DNA from: Chaetorhynchus papuensis
Taxonomy: Eukaryota > Chordata > Aves > Passeriformes > Rhipiduridae
Reading direction: 5' to 3'
NCBI GenBank assembly: GCA_013396525.1
Contig: VWYX01000746.1
Span: 25,212-89,211 of the forward strand
Length of the DNA stretch: 64,000 nucleotides
The notes under the pieces were generated by a model, which saw only the letters and a list, made by a program, of their open reading frames with translations, was not told where the DNA came from and did not search any database. Numbering within the stretch: position 1 is the first letter of the stretch; each line of letters starts with the position of its first letter. The translations under genes were made by a program, and so were the position numbers. Below are positions 37,046 through 49,595 of this stretch, in pieces.

Positions 37046-38669
37046 CTTAAAGTGAGAAGGAGAGAATTGAAACAGGCTGTGCTGAGGGGAGGGATAAGGA
37101 TCTGTGCACACACACTGAAGATCCTGTTCGCATTTGACACATTTCTGTAACGCACAGTGGGGTCAGATTTTTAACAAAGGGATAAACCCTGAGACCCAAC
37201 AGTTGAGAGAGCTGACCTTCTGCATCACACTGCTAATGCCACATCATTTTCTGCTCCCATGTCTCAAGCTGGTTTGCTGACCAGCCCCCAACAATTGTTT
37301 TCCTTTTTTTCTCTCATACCTGATGCAATAAACTCTGTGGCACTTTGGCTGAAAAGCTCCTTTACTTTCATTAGCTGAGGATAAGAAGTTGCTTTTAGCT
37401 TCAGTCCAGTGAAATTTATTAATTCACACTTACTGTGACTGAAATTTCTCCTTCATGGATGGTAACAAAAAATCAAATTTTCAATCCCTGTTGAGGTAAA
37501 GGGATGTGAAAATAAAAGTTGGATTAGGTAAAACCCTAATCTTCTATGAGCTCCATTTTATTGTCCTATTCATATGCAGCAATCACTCAAGAGTATTGGA
37601 ATACCAGGAGCTCAGGTTGAACACAGAAAGAGCACGTGGAAAATGCCAGCACAGGATTAATCCAAAGCTATTTATATTGAATCTAATCAGCAGTAGTTCC
37701 TCTGCTATAATTGTTCATTCATTGCCTGTAAATATCTGTTTACCCATGCTTAAAGCAGGAACAGCCTCTCATGTGCTATCCTCATTTTTTTCTCTTGTTG
37801 CATAATAAATACATAATCTTATGGCTGTACATTAGTCATTTCCAGGATAAAATATTATTGTGTCACCAAAAAAAAAAAAAACCCAAAAAATGCAACCCTT
37901 CAGCTCCTCATGGCAGTGAGAGGTGCAGAATATCCTGTGGAGGAATAAAAAGAAGAGGCTAGCAAAGAGCCACTGTGCTAATGCTGAACCTTCTCCAACT
38001 GGAGTGCATCTGCTTTGACACAGATATTTACTGGCTCTTCACATGCTGATCCTTATTCTTGCTGTATGAAACATAATCCTTCTATCACCTGCCCCTGCAC
38101 ACACTCTCACCCTCCCCCTTTCCTCTTCCCTCGTGTACATGTTCTCCAGTTCCCCTGGAGACTTCATTGACTCTTGTTCAGTCACTTTTTCCCCCACAGA
38201 CATGACTGTGGCTAAAATCTACAATTTTTAATCCTGTTTCTAACTCTTGCAAGTGTTTCATTAGCTTGCCCTACTTTTCTTCTTTGGTTGCTTTAAAAAT
38301 CTTTGAGGAGATGTTACTGAGTGCTCTGCACCAGTGCTAAGTGCAAATGAATATGCTTTACAAGCTAAATCTAGGCTGTTCTGGTGCTTTTAAGGGACAT
38401 GGGACTCTGTGCTATCCAGCTTCTGAGGGAAAAGCACCAATGAGACAGTAGTTGAGAGAATGGAATAGGATTGTGATCCTGTTCCTTCAACCTACGAGGT
38501 CGTGCACCTCAATGAGTAAATCTGTGTCTTTTTTTTTTTAAAGAAACATGGCAAGAAAATTACACAGTTTTTTTAGATCAGTGTGCTGTATATATGTTTT
38601 AGATCAAGCTGTGCTTTTTTGGACTGTAGCTGCATTCATCAATAACAGAGAAAAACTGGAGCTACTGAC
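37046..38669 (-). other. SYT9 intron 2
   Basis: A 1624-bp intron between the transmembrane exon and the C2A exon, bounded by GTCAGT and TTTAAG on the minus strand. Nothing beyond short A- and T-runs is apparent in it. Confidence 0.9.
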
Positions 38670-39021
38670 CGGGCAGACGCGGTTGGCTCCGTGATCTGCC
38701 GCTGCATTCGCACATTGGGCACGCAGTTCTCCTTCGATCCCACCTCGGTGTCCAGTGGAAGGTCAGGGGAGGTGTGGCTGATCTTCATGGAGGCCTCGGG
38801 GTAGGCAGCAGGCTGGCCCAGGTAGTCCTCGCTGTAGTCACGCTCATTGGGCTCCGCGTCCGCGTAGTGCAGCGGCTCCTGCTTGCTGTCCTTGCTCCCG
38901 AACGGCAAACCCCGCTCCCGCCACGGGATCCAGCACAGCTTCCAGGAGACGAACAGGGACACGCCAAACAGAGCGAGGCCGCACGCCGTGACAACCAAGG
39001 ACAGCAAGCTTATTGAGATAT
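38670..39021 (-). CDS. SYT9: SYT9 exon 2: transmembrane segment and cytosolic linker
   Basis: This 352-nt exon encodes about 117 residues, starting in a split Asp codon and ending in a split Arg codon. The acceptor reads tctctctcatttgcag followed by ATATC, and the donor is CG followed by gtcagt. The first third is a single membrane span rich in Leu, Val and Ala (core SLVVTACGLALFGVSLFV), followed by a Cys/Trp/Arg stop-transfer segment (SWKLCWIPWRER) where synaptotagmins are commonly palmitoylated. The rest is a Ser/Glu/Asp-rich linker ending QITEPTASAR. The span anchors the protein in secretory vesicles with the C2 domains in the cytosol. The open frame runs past the acceptor to an upstream Met, but those codons are intron: the SYT9 family sequence begins at the Asp. 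The exon is clearly more GC- and CpG-rich than its flanks. An ERV-like stretch begins within a few tens of bases upstream. Confidence 0.93.
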
Positions 39022-39049
39022 CTGCAAATGAGAGAGACATATCCATGTC

Positions 39050-39540
39050 ACGCCACCGTGCTCTTTGGAGCTCTGCATCTCCAGAGCATCAATACGGGCG
39101 GTTGTAGATGCTGAAAGGGCTTCAGCAGTGAATTTCTTCAGCTCTCTAGTATTTTGTGAGAACTCTGTCTTTCCCATGCAAGCTAACCAAAACAAAGTTA
39201 CCAGTTTATCAATATCCATACCTGCGGCTTGTTTTTGCCAGATTGTTATGGCTTCAAATAGAAAAACACTTGGGAACGGACGTGTTAGAGTTGGGCCAAT
39301 CCCCTCGAGGGGTGGATGGCCAGAGAACCAATCACTTAAAGCCATTTAACTCACTTTTTGCGAACTAACATATAAAAACCTTGGGAAAAAAGCCATTAAA
39401 ACGGGCTCAGTCCACCATTTCTACTGACCCGGGACTTCGTGTGGTTTTTCTATGCATCTGCGTTACAACAGCGACAGGAGGCCAACACCTCCGGACTGCA
39501 GAGCCACAAAAATTACATTCTGGTCCCTGCAACAGTCGTA
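39050..39540. mobile_element. Possible ERV/LTR remnant just upstream of SYT9 exon 2
   Basis: This stretch is richer in CpG than the surrounding intron. On the minus strand a frame of 111 codons (39345-39010) contains a heptad-like Leu/Ala-rich run (ELKKFTAEALSAS, then RIDALEMQ), faintly like the helical part of a retroviral transmembrane envelope protein or another coiled coil. On the + strand, acatataaaaaccttggg near 39368 resembles a TATA box, followed by an LTR-like leader. A perfect 12-bp palindrome, CCCCTCGAGGGG, lies at 39301-39312. No target duplication or clear LTR ends were found. The left limit is within about 30 bp of the exon 2 acceptor. This is inference from composition and weak resemblance only. 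Confidence 0.3.
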
Positions 39541-39602
39541 AAATACAAACTTATTAAAATTCTAATTTGTTTTTTCCCCCAAGGAAAAAAAACAATTGTT
39601 TG

Positions 39603-39674
39603 GAATTCAGTATATGGCTACCTTGATAGAACCTAGCTTAGGAATTCAGTATAAGGTTTGAACCTAGCTTATAA
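39603..39674 (+). repeat. Two-copy imperfect tandem repeat
   Basis: ggaattcagtatatggctac ... gaacctagctta is followed at once by ggaattcagtataaggtttg and aacctagctta, the second copy being about 8 bp shorter. It adjoins the ERV-like segment. Confidence 0.85.
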
Positions 39675-42600
39675 TTTCCCTCCAAAAGCTGGGTGGGATG
39701 AAAGGTCATTCTAAACATGAAAAGGGTTGTTCACTTGCTCACTCAACTTCCTACTGCTGAAAGAGCTGGGCCTGAAGTACTTTTTTTTTTTTTTTTTCAT
39801 TTCATTTGGTGCAGTTTCCTCCACTTGCTTTACCAGTTCTCTTCCATAGCCTGTATTAGACTTAAACACCATGGAAATATGCACACAAGCACATCCATGA
39901 CATGAATTTTTTTAGGTATTTCACTGATGTATCTTGGTTTCATATTTTAATTTCATTCCATCTAATTTTAGACTCATTCCTATCTTTGCAAATTATTTTT
40001 GACTATCAATGCATGGCTTGCTCTTCAAAATTTAATTAGGATACCAGTATCTCTTCAAAACTGAGATTCTTCAGGGTTTTTTTGACTCCAAAGGCTCTTT
40101 CTTTTATGTTTCCAAATTTCTGGTATAAAAAGGAATGTGGAGATGAGTTTTCTGTTGTTTTCCCCCACATTTCCAGCATTATCCTTCTCCATCAACACAA
40201 GTAAGTTACAACTGGGAGTGGGTTTTGCTCTGTTTTGCTTTAAGTTGCACGTTGGGAAAATGACTCAGTGGAACAGCTGTTTTTGTGGTTACAGTGTTTT
40301 TGAAATTAATCCCTCTGTGGATTACACAATACATCATGCCTTAAACACAATTAGTGAGAATTCCATTTTACTGCCTGAAATTATAAACTCAAGCTGATCA
40401 AAGCAATTCTTCACGCCGTGTGTAGGTTCAGAGTGTCAGGCTGCATCTCTCTAAGCAAACAACCCGCCTGAATTTTCAAAGGATGGCAGGAGGTTGAAAT
40501 GTACTGCTTCTACTAAGACAATTATTTAAGAATGACAATTCAGATGAAACAGCCCCAGTCCATTCGAAAATAAAAATAACATTTTTTTTAGAAAGTGGAA
40601 AAGTCAATACCTTCTGCCCCTGCTGTGAGTCTCATTCTCACCAGCCAGCCAGATTAAATTTCCACAGTGGGGGGAGTGACACTGCAATCCATTTCACACA
40701 GGAGCTGTCCAGTTTATTTTGCATGCTGAAAACCAATTTCAAACAATTTTAGCCAGCACGGCCCTTTCTGTCCTTCTCCAAGTCATAAGAAGACAAAGCT
40801 CATTAAGAGTTGGGACAGCGCAGCAGCTGCTTGGAATTACAGCAAAGAGCTTCAGAGCTGAAATTAATTAAAGAAATTCCTCCCATGCATAAAAGGGAAT
40901 CTGGGAAAAAGTAGAATGGTAGTTCTTGATAATTTCTGAATATTTATTGGTAAACAAATCTGGCAGTGGAGGCAGAGCACAACCTCTCCTCGATTAAAAA
41001 GCTGAGGATCAAGGATGCAGCATTGAAAGAAGACCTTCAGAATAAAGCAATTTGTCTTGGATTCCCTGGAGAAGAAGCAAGAAATACATCAGACGTCTGC
41101 AAAAAGGCCATTTTTCAAAAAAGAACTGATTCAAGCAAATGATCCAGCATTGAAAGAAATAAGAACCAGATTACACAGTGAGAACAGAAGACTGCCCAAT
41201 GATCAAGGTGTGTGAATAAGAAGGTGAGGAACAATTGGGAAAGCAGACCAGCAGTCCCCTACCCAACCTTGAAGATGACTTCAGCAAAGGAAGTTTTCTA
41301 GAGAACAGACACCATGAGAAAAAACCCAAGGGCAATATGAACTGGTTTTCATTCGGAGAGTTTGGGGGGCTTTAATAACATTCCTCTGAATTTGATTATA
41401 TAACACCATTATCTCACAGCTTGCTTCCAGAGAAGCTGGGTACTAAACAGTGCAGGTCACAGCATGAGAAGGGATTGCTTATCCATCATCTTGGTTTTAC
41501 TTCTTCCCGACTCCTTTGTGTCAGGAAGAAGTTTTGGTATGAAAGTTTTGTTTCCGTGGGTGGAAAAGGGACCATCACGTATCTGTCTTACTTCTGTGGG
41601 AGACAGTAGGACTAAAAGGTAGTGCTCTAAGCTGTTCCCTTTCATCAGACAGTAATTTTCAAATCCTGCATGCCTGGCTGGCAATTTTCAACAGTGCAGA
41701 TCCATTGTGAATAGCTGAGGTGAGCAGTCCCACGTGAAGAGATTTTTGGCTGCATCCTGGAGCTGCTTTTCCATTAGCCACTTGTACTGTTACATACTGC
41801 ATTTTCTGTATAATTTTTACTCCATCTTTCCAGATGTCTCAGTTTTTTCTAAGCCTGTTTATCTGTATTCTCCTGTGGCAGCAGTACTCATCTGATGCCA
41901 GTGATTTCCTCTGCTTTGTAATGAGAGCAGGGTAAGTCTACTTTTTTTGTCCTCACAGAAATGAGATCTGCAGCACAGAAATGTGTTCCTCAGAAATCCA
42001 GCTGCTTCTACATTCCCTCTGTGAATGCCACAGTGCCAGCCAAGCGTCTTGAGGGGGTGATATGAATCCAAGTCAAAATGTCATAATTCTACCTTTGTCC
42101 TCACGGCTGCACTAAGAGCTGAGCTCCCAAATTCCAGCGTGTCAGAATACCTGGACAGTATTACCCATATTGATGCTGCACAGTGTGTTCCACACGAGCA
42201 AAGGAGGGCTTTAGACAGACAGAAAACAAGAGGACAGACCTTCAGGGTGGCCCCAGCTTAAACATTCTTGAGACTTGGTAGCTTCCTCTAATCTTTGTCT
42301 GTTGAGACCGTGACTTCATTGTTAGAGGACTTGGGAGGCACTGCCCTTATTTCCATGCTGTTCCAACAACCAGGAACTCAGCTATGGTTTCCAGAAAGGA
42401 CACAGGCTCTCTGAGTATCGTGCTCACAGTATTGTCTTACAGATATTCTGATATTATGATCAATTTTTGACCAGGTTTCCATGTTTCAGTCCCTTGTACT
42501 CTACTGACTTCCACCTTATTCATCTACTGTGCTTATCAGCATAATTTTTTCTGGGGTTTTATTTGGTAGCAGTCACAAGGTTAAAAATGATGTGGAAGTA

Positions 42601-42890
42601 GCAAGTGAAATAGAGTTTTCGACCTATGGATCACGCCATCCGTTGTTACCAAAGACTGGAGAGATGAATGTGGCTTGTCTGTGACAGATTTTATTACAAT
42701 CAGTGAGATAAAACCCCAAGTCCTTTTATCAAAAAGCCTCAATTTGGTCTTTGCCGAATCTTTTAAAATTTTTTTCACTTACATTTTAAAGTAGATCTGT
42801 TACACAGCAAAGAAAAATCCCACTTTTTATGTCAAGAGATTGTATGACAGGAATATAAATTATCTTGTCTTCAGATTCTCCTCTTGAACA

Positions 42891-43064
42891 GAATCACAGA
42901 GCCATTGGGGAAGGGACCCTCCAGATCATTTAATTCAACACTCTGCCCAGGCAAGGTCACCTCACATGGGATGCCCACAATATGCCCAGATGAAATTTCC
43001 CCAAAGATGGTGACCTCCCCAGCCTCTGTGGGCAACCTGCTCCAAAGTCTGAGCACAATCATGT
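42891..43064 (-). mobile_element. CR1 LINE 3' fragment
   Basis: It begins cagaatcacagagccattgg followed by ggaagggaccctccagatca and runs to cagcctctgtgggcaacctg then ctccaaagtctgagc, a CR1 3' end in reverse orientation. Diverged and 5'-truncated; lies in intron 1 in the same orientation as SYT9. Confidence 0.88.
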
Positions 43065-46000
43065 AGGCTAATAGCATAATCTGGTTTTGGTAGGGATAAA
43101 ATACTAAGTGGGTAGCATTGTTTAGATCACAATAACCAAAATTTCAGTAACACTCTAAGGTATAACTGCACTTTGTAGACTGTCTAATAAAAAAGGAAAT
43201 AAAATTATACTTCTATTTATATTCCAAAGGTTTTTAGTACAGATCCACTGAATATTAACTTTTATATTGGCTTTGAATGAAATAATAGATTGTTCTAAAA
43301 TAATTTGAATAATGTTGAATTTTTGCATACATGTTGCATGACTATTGTTCAGCATGGGAGGCTGTAAGACCAAGGATGAATGTATATTGATTCCATCCAA
43401 ATTCTGACAGTACCACTTTGCAGGCCTGTGACTTATTTTTTCTGGAATAAATATTTGTACCTTACCCTCTGAATCTCTGCTGCTGAAAAACCTCACCAAA
43501 AATGAGACAAGCAAAATACAGAAATAATAGTGGTGGCTTTGTCTGTCCATATGTGAAACAAGGATTGAAGTATTTTTTTTCCTTCTTGTGTTTATCAGGT
43601 TAACATTTGGATTGCTAAATTCTATACAAAATAAAGCACCTAAATTAGCCAGCAATGGGTAAGGTCAATAGCTAACACAGATCAATTTATGTGTCTAGAC
43701 ATGCAATTGGAGTTATGGAGTCAAAAAGCATGAATTATATTATTTGGATTTGTCTGACTCCAAAAGATTCCAGTAAGAGCCACCATATGAAAAAGAAAAA
43801 ACAACTGAACCGGGAATTTCTCATCATCCAGGCACAGAGATGATCTTTAATCAAAGGAACTGCTGACCAATAATGTAATTATTTAGACAATCAAGTTGTT
43901 GGTTGCCTGGATGTGACTGGTATTCTACCAAATGAACTCCTTTCCCAACAAACTGGCTGTAATTTGGTTTAACTTCAGGCTGAAAGAGTTTTACTAGACA
44001 TCCTAACTGGGAGAGTTCTTTAACACATTTTAAACGAAGTAAACGAGCTTTCTTCTCTGTACTGATTTACTCTCCTGTTTTTATTAAAATGACTATTCAG
44101 ATATTCCAGCATTATTGATCTGTTGGGTGAAGTTCGGCTAGCAAGTAGTGAACCAAACCTTAGCAATTAAAAATCTTGCAATACAGATATTTTTAGTCCA
44201 ACAGAAGCAGCCGTCCCCTATTTATACCCAATGAATTTCAAAAGGCATTCAAATAAAATAATAATTTTTTTTTTCTGAACAATCATATGACTAGATTTTA
44301 GGATATATTGGGACAGATCAGTCAATCTTTGTGAATATGATTCTGTCTAAATTCAGTGGAAATTTCAAGCTGTCATTTCCTGAGAGGGGTGGGGGGGGGA
44401 AATACCTGCTTTCATTACTTTTCTGTTGTTTAGGGGGAGATTTTAAGAAATGTGAAGTGTTTAGAAGCCCAGTTTCTTGAAAAACAATAAAAACATCAGT
44501 GCCTATTGCTTAAATTCTAGCTGTGCATTTGACAATCTAAATTGTCTTTTTTTCATGCAAACACACCCATAGAGGGTGAGCCATCATTCAGCTCAGAAAT
44601 GGTACTGTAAGAACACCTGGATTTTTTTCAAACCTAGAAGTCTAAGACCCTAACTCTTCCAGTGGAGAAGTGTTCTTAGGATCAAGTATCTGAAGCAGTT
44701 TTAGCCTGATTGCACTGTAGTTTCCTCTGTGCTTCACAAGTTCTCCTTAATTAACATAACTGGCACTTGTTCAGGACGGAAGGTGTCCCTTTGCAAAGAC
44801 TCCTGGGGCAGAGGGATAATTCTCAGCTAATGTATTCATCTCTGAAATGCTGTTAATTATCCTTAATACTGTGTTTAGAAACTTCCAGTGCAATTCTTTA
44901 CAGGAAGGCAGCTGAAAACCAAGGGAATGAATCTCAGATTATATTAATTTTAATTTATTTAATTTTTACACACATGCCCCAACTCTTCTCTGTCTGACCC
45001 TGAACTTATGAGTGTGGACCACCAAAACATGCCTAAATGAGATCAGTGTCAGGGCTCCAAATGATAGCAACATTCTCCATGCTTGGAAAATGTATTTGTA
45101 GCTGGGTCTCACTGGTATTTGAGGCTGTTATTAGCTTTTAGTGATATTTTTTTTTTTTTATTCCCTGGTTGTGTGTTCTACATCTTCTAGGTAGGCTTTA
45201 GGGTATGTAAAGCTCCTGTGTTGGTTAAGACACTGTTCTAATCCTCTGAGTGGCTTGCATGTCTTTTTATTCCTGAATAGTGTTACAAATTCCAGTTTAT
45301 CTGTGTATGCTTTCTCTTCATTTGCTTTGCTCCGGTTGCAAATTTGTTTCATGTTTTTTCCAGGTATTGCTTCCTATTAACGAAGTCTCATAAATTAACC
45401 AGATCAATGAAATGTAATCCTAGGACTTCACCAAGGTACTTATCCATTAGTTTAAATCTATATAAATTCCACAGCACAATTTCGATATGAAATCAGGACT
45501 ACTAAATGGCCATACAAAATACTCACAACGAAAAGTCCAAAAGCAGTAAGAGATCTGTTTATGCAGAATATTTTTATAGCAGTAATCGCTGTGGTACAAT
45601 TCAAAACTGGCATAAGATTGACATAACAGTTTATTGATGAGATCACAACACTAAAGCTTTAAGCAAAAAAAGAAATCCCAAAAAAAATTAAAGCAAATTG
45701 TTCATGGACATTAAATAATACGGAAAAGTACTTGAATCATAGTAAATTACCTCTTTTTTTGTTTTGCTAAAAGAAAGTTTTGCTTATTAAGAAGAAAAGT
45801 TATGTAAGCAGAATGTCTTGTTTGTAATTCAGGTAAGGTCACTTCATACTTAGATAGTTGATTAATTACAATAAAAATTGTATGTGAACTTGATCTAAGA
45901 AGAATTTATTACTGGTTGCACACCGGACCTCTCATACACTTAGTCTGCATTAATGCGAATTTCTCTGACAACTCAGCTGACACATAATATTCTGCTACAG

Positions 46001-47555
46001 TCTGTAAGTGACAAAAAAGCCTTTACTAATCAGACAGCTGGCTGAATGAGCAGTGATTGTTAAAGACAGAGCTGAGAGGAGTCGTATGTTCAAGGGCTTG
46101 CGTTTTTCCCTGACACCCTGCAGAAGTCTCTACTGACAAAGAATGATGCTGCTGCTCTCGTGGAAACCAAAGCTTCTGCTTCACAAGTGACATGGACACA
46201 AAGTGCAGTAGAAAAGAGAATTTTTCATGTCTGCATGTACTCAACTGTGCCAAGATTTACCCCTATTCCCATGCCTCATTCTTGGTTCTTTTTGGTTATT
46301 ACCACATTCTCTTGCAATACTCACTTCATAGCACTGATAAAATGTGCAGAATTACTAGGTACTTTTGGTTTTCTAATACTGAGTGTAAAATACTATAAAC
46401 TAGGAAAAAAAAATATCCATAAATAATAGCATAACAGCAGATATTCTGCATTCTGGTATTCTAAAGATACCATGCCAGATTTTCGAGTACTCTGTGTGTG
46501 GGGATGGGCTTTAATGGCTCTATTTCATCCTGTTAGGAAGAATCATTGAGAGTGATACATTTGCAGGACAGGAAAAGCAGCTGGAGCAAAGTAACACGAA
46601 ATCTTCTAAAAGCCATTTGGCATTTGCGGCATGCTTGTGTCTTGTTAGCTAAAAGGGAAAGCTGGGGATGAGTGGGAAAGAAATTTTGGGGCTAGACACT
46701 GATACTGCAAATTCCAATGATCATCAGGCCTGTGAGCAGTGAGCAGTTGTGTTTTGTAGAAGTAAAGCTCCTGTGACAGCAGCCAAAGCCATAATGCTTA
46801 TTTCCACCTACCCACTTTTTCTGCTTCTTCTCTGGATGTGTTAAATCCTAGAATCAGACTACTTATTCCAAGAAAACAATTAATATGATACACTTCGACT
46901 TTCTTTTTCTTGTGGGATCCTTCACAAAGTGAATGGAGTTGTTAATTAATGTTTTGCAAGTGTTTATCCCGGCTTTTTTTTACGGTATGCAAAATAGAAG
47001 TTCATGCAGTAACTGAAGAATTGAACTTCTCATCTAGTAATAGAAAATGACTACAGTCACTTTTGGCAAATACTGTGTGTGTTCCCTCATTAGCAGAATG
47101 AAAGATTTAAATAGCAAAATGAATGATGGAGAATGAATAAAGAATAACCTAGGAGAAATTTTCTAGTAGAAATTTTTTTTGACAAATTGTGTGTGTTAAA
47201 AATTACGAAATCATCCAGATTTGTGAATATTTTAATGACTAAGCCATCAGAGCACACATTAATCTTGAATATTATGACCCTATGAATAATAATGAAGAGA
47301 AATTGCCATTTATTTCTGCAGTATATAGACAGTAGCAGGAAGTCCCCAGGTTTATGGAACAGCAAACAGCTTATTTGAACCACGCCAATAAGCTCTAAGT
47401 TCCATTATAGTCCTTGAAAGCCCAGTAAGTTGCAATAATAGTAAAGTGTTTTAGAGCACTAAAGGAAATGACAGAGCAGCATTTCATTTCCCATTTGTAT
47501 ATAACTGTACAGTAATATTGTACCAAAGTGCTCAAAACAACAGTTAGAGAGATCA

Positions 47556-48075
47556 TAAAATCATAGAATGGTTCGGGTTGGGAGGGACCTCAAAGATCAT
47601 CCAGTTTCAACCCCTCTGTCACGGAGAGGGACACCTTCCACTATCCCAGGGTGCTCAGAACCCCATCCAACCTGGCCTTGGACACTTCCAGGGATCCAGG
47701 AGCAGCCCCAGCTTCTCTGGGCACCCTGTGCCAGGGCCCCAGCACCCTCACAGCATGGAATTTCTTCCCAATATCCAGTCTAAACATACTCTCAGTGGGA
47801 AGACATTCTCCCATGCCCTGTCGCTCCAGGCTGTGTAAATAGTCCCTCTCTCTCATAGGCTCCTTTAGGTACCAGAAGGCCACAATTAGGTCACTTTCTC
47901 TTTTCCAGGCTGAAAAATCCCAATTCTCTCAGCCTTTCCTCATAGGTGAGGTTCTCCATCTCTCTGATCATCCTGGTGGCCTGATCAGGACTGGCTCCAA
48001 CAGCTCCATGTCCTCCCTCTGCTGGGAGCCCAGAGCTGGATCCAGCACTGCAGGTGGGGTCTCACCTGGTTATAT
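47556..48075 (-). mobile_element. CR1 LINE 3' fragment, about 0.5 kb
   Basis: It begins aaaatcatagaatggttcgg and gttgggagggacctcaaaga, the reverse complement of a CR1 3' terminus. It continues through the familiar ccttggacacttccaggga, gggcaccctgtgccagggcc, and ctcagcctttcctcataggt blocks to ctgctgggagcccagagctg. It is the longest element in the window but covers only 3'UTR and the very end of the coding part. The Pro-rich frames on both strands (for example 47568-47883) are by-products of this repeat. Confidence 0.95.
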
Positions 48076-49537
48076 TAATAACCACAATAATCTGGTTATG
48101 TTAATAACCATCAGTGATATCATTTGTTATGCTAATAAAAAATAATAAAGCAGTAGCAGTACTGCTTCCTTTTAATTTTGATCCCCTTTAGGGCATAATC
48201 TTTTCAGGGGTAAAACAACAACAAAAAAGTAATTTACCCAAATCTCTCACTGAATGACTTCCTTTTGGTGGGAAAATGTGTGAAAATAAATTACTCCAAA
48301 GGACAGTGGGAGATGTGGACAGAGCACTAAAGAGTATGAAGGGCTGTTTGAGCTATAGTAAAATTTAAGTTTCACATTAATACCTAAAGACTAAATATAT
48401 ATACACAAATCCATAATGTGATGAATATGATTAAAAGATACTTTCACAGAGATAGCCAAATGATTAATAGGAATTGTGTTGCTCACATATTTCTAGTCAA
48501 ATTCTATCATTTTCTTTCAAACTTTCAATCTTTTTCCTACTGGAAGCATTGAATTTCACATACCAATGGTCTGTCCTTCTTTTTAATCTTATTAAACCAG
48601 TGGAAATTCTTGGCCTTTCTGATTTTGAATAATGTAACAAAAAATATCTATTTTTGAGCCTTTCTTAATTTGTTGGGGTATTTCTGTTTCTGAGGCTTTT
48701 TAAAATAAATCTGTAAGAAACAAGAAGACAATATTACTTTTCTGGACAATTTACTTAGAGTAGAAGTGCAAGCTTCTCTTTAAAGTCAGATTGCTTGGAA
48801 TGGAAACGAGGTCAATTATTTCATTAGCTTCCTTTTCAGAATCAAGCCTACTCTAAGCCTACATTATGGGAGTTTGGCACATCACAGTGGTTCAATATTT
48901 ACAATACTTGCTTTACATTTAAGGAAGAGCCAAAATTCATTTGCTTTCTCTATACTGGCAGATCATAAAAAGGTTGTCACAAGTGTTGAAACCTCACAAG
49001 GGACTTCAAGAAAGTTGCCTGCATAAACCGATATGGATAAAGAGGAAATTTATTGCTTATTACCGTCACAAATCACTAACATCTTAAGCTGATTAAATAA
49101 CCTGATTTTTGTTTTAGGAGGGAGTTGTTGGCACAAAGGGAAATAAAGACAGCCTTGAAAGCATTTATCTCTCTCAGATGAGGAGCCAGATGCACTGCAA
49201 TGCTCACACTGACTTCTTTTAAAAAGTATTTCAGCCACGGCAAATGTATTCTGTGTCTGTTGTTCTTTGTGAGCTTAGGCTTCCCACTTTATAAAAGGAA
49301 GCTTTTTGGGCTGATCCATATGTATTAGGGTGTGATGGAAGCCTTGCTGACAGGAATATTTACTACTAGGAAAGATAATGAATTAATAATTTACAATCAA
49401 ATCACGTCTACTACGAATTCACTGTTAGGAAAAAAAAATACATGGAATGTATTTCTTTTCCATTCATACTCCATTACTAGAGAGCAAAAGAAATAGCTGA
49501 AGACTTCCACAGACTTATGAGTGGAAATTATAAAATC

Positions 49538-49595
49538 ATAGAATCATTTGGCTTGGAAAAGATCTTTAAGATCAAGTCCAAATGTCTTGTCTGTC
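49538..49595 (-). mobile_element. Short CR1 3' end fragment
   Basis: aaaatcatagaatcatttgg followed by cttggaaaagatctttaaga and tcaagtcc is the reversed CR1 tail; only about 60 bp remain. Confidence 0.75.

Larger units (their letters stand above)
8462..39021 (-). other. SYT9: SYT9 gene body (coding exons 2-6 of synaptotagmin-9, both ends missing)
   Basis: This is the span of the five coding exons that can be placed for synaptotagmin-9, read right to left. All junctions have GT donors and AG acceptors, and the phases match: exon 2 ends CG and exon 3 starts G (Arg); exon 3 to 4 is phase 0; exon 4 ends G and exon 5 starts AT (Asp); exon 5 ends CG and exon 6 starts T (Arg). The total is 1319 nt, or 440 codons once one base from the missing exon 1 is added. 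From memory human SYT9 has about 491 residues, so roughly 48 N-terminal and 2 C-terminal residues are absent. SYT9 is a vesicle-anchored, calcium-sensing membrane-fusion protein of neurons and endocrine cells. I preferred SYT9 over SYT3/6/10 because the transmembrane exon and the C2A/C2B sequence match remembered SYT9 almost residue for residue. The gene evidently continues past both window edges. Confidence 0.93.

Noticed and set aside
39010..39046. Upstream Met codons in frame with SYT9 exon 2 as a start site
   Set aside because: They lie before a good acceptor (tctctctcatttgcag) and the family sequence begins at the split Asp; the protein should start in an upstream exon.
43155..43655. 166-codon minus-strand frame
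   Set aside because: Low-complexity, Asn/Ile/Ser-rich translation of AT-rich intron with no family resemblance.
44386..44400. G-run as a G-quadruplex
   Set aside because: Only two G tracts are close together; four are needed for a supported call.
47568..47883. Overlapping Pro/Gly-rich frames on both strands
   Set aside because: They are translations of the CR1 3' region, not genes.
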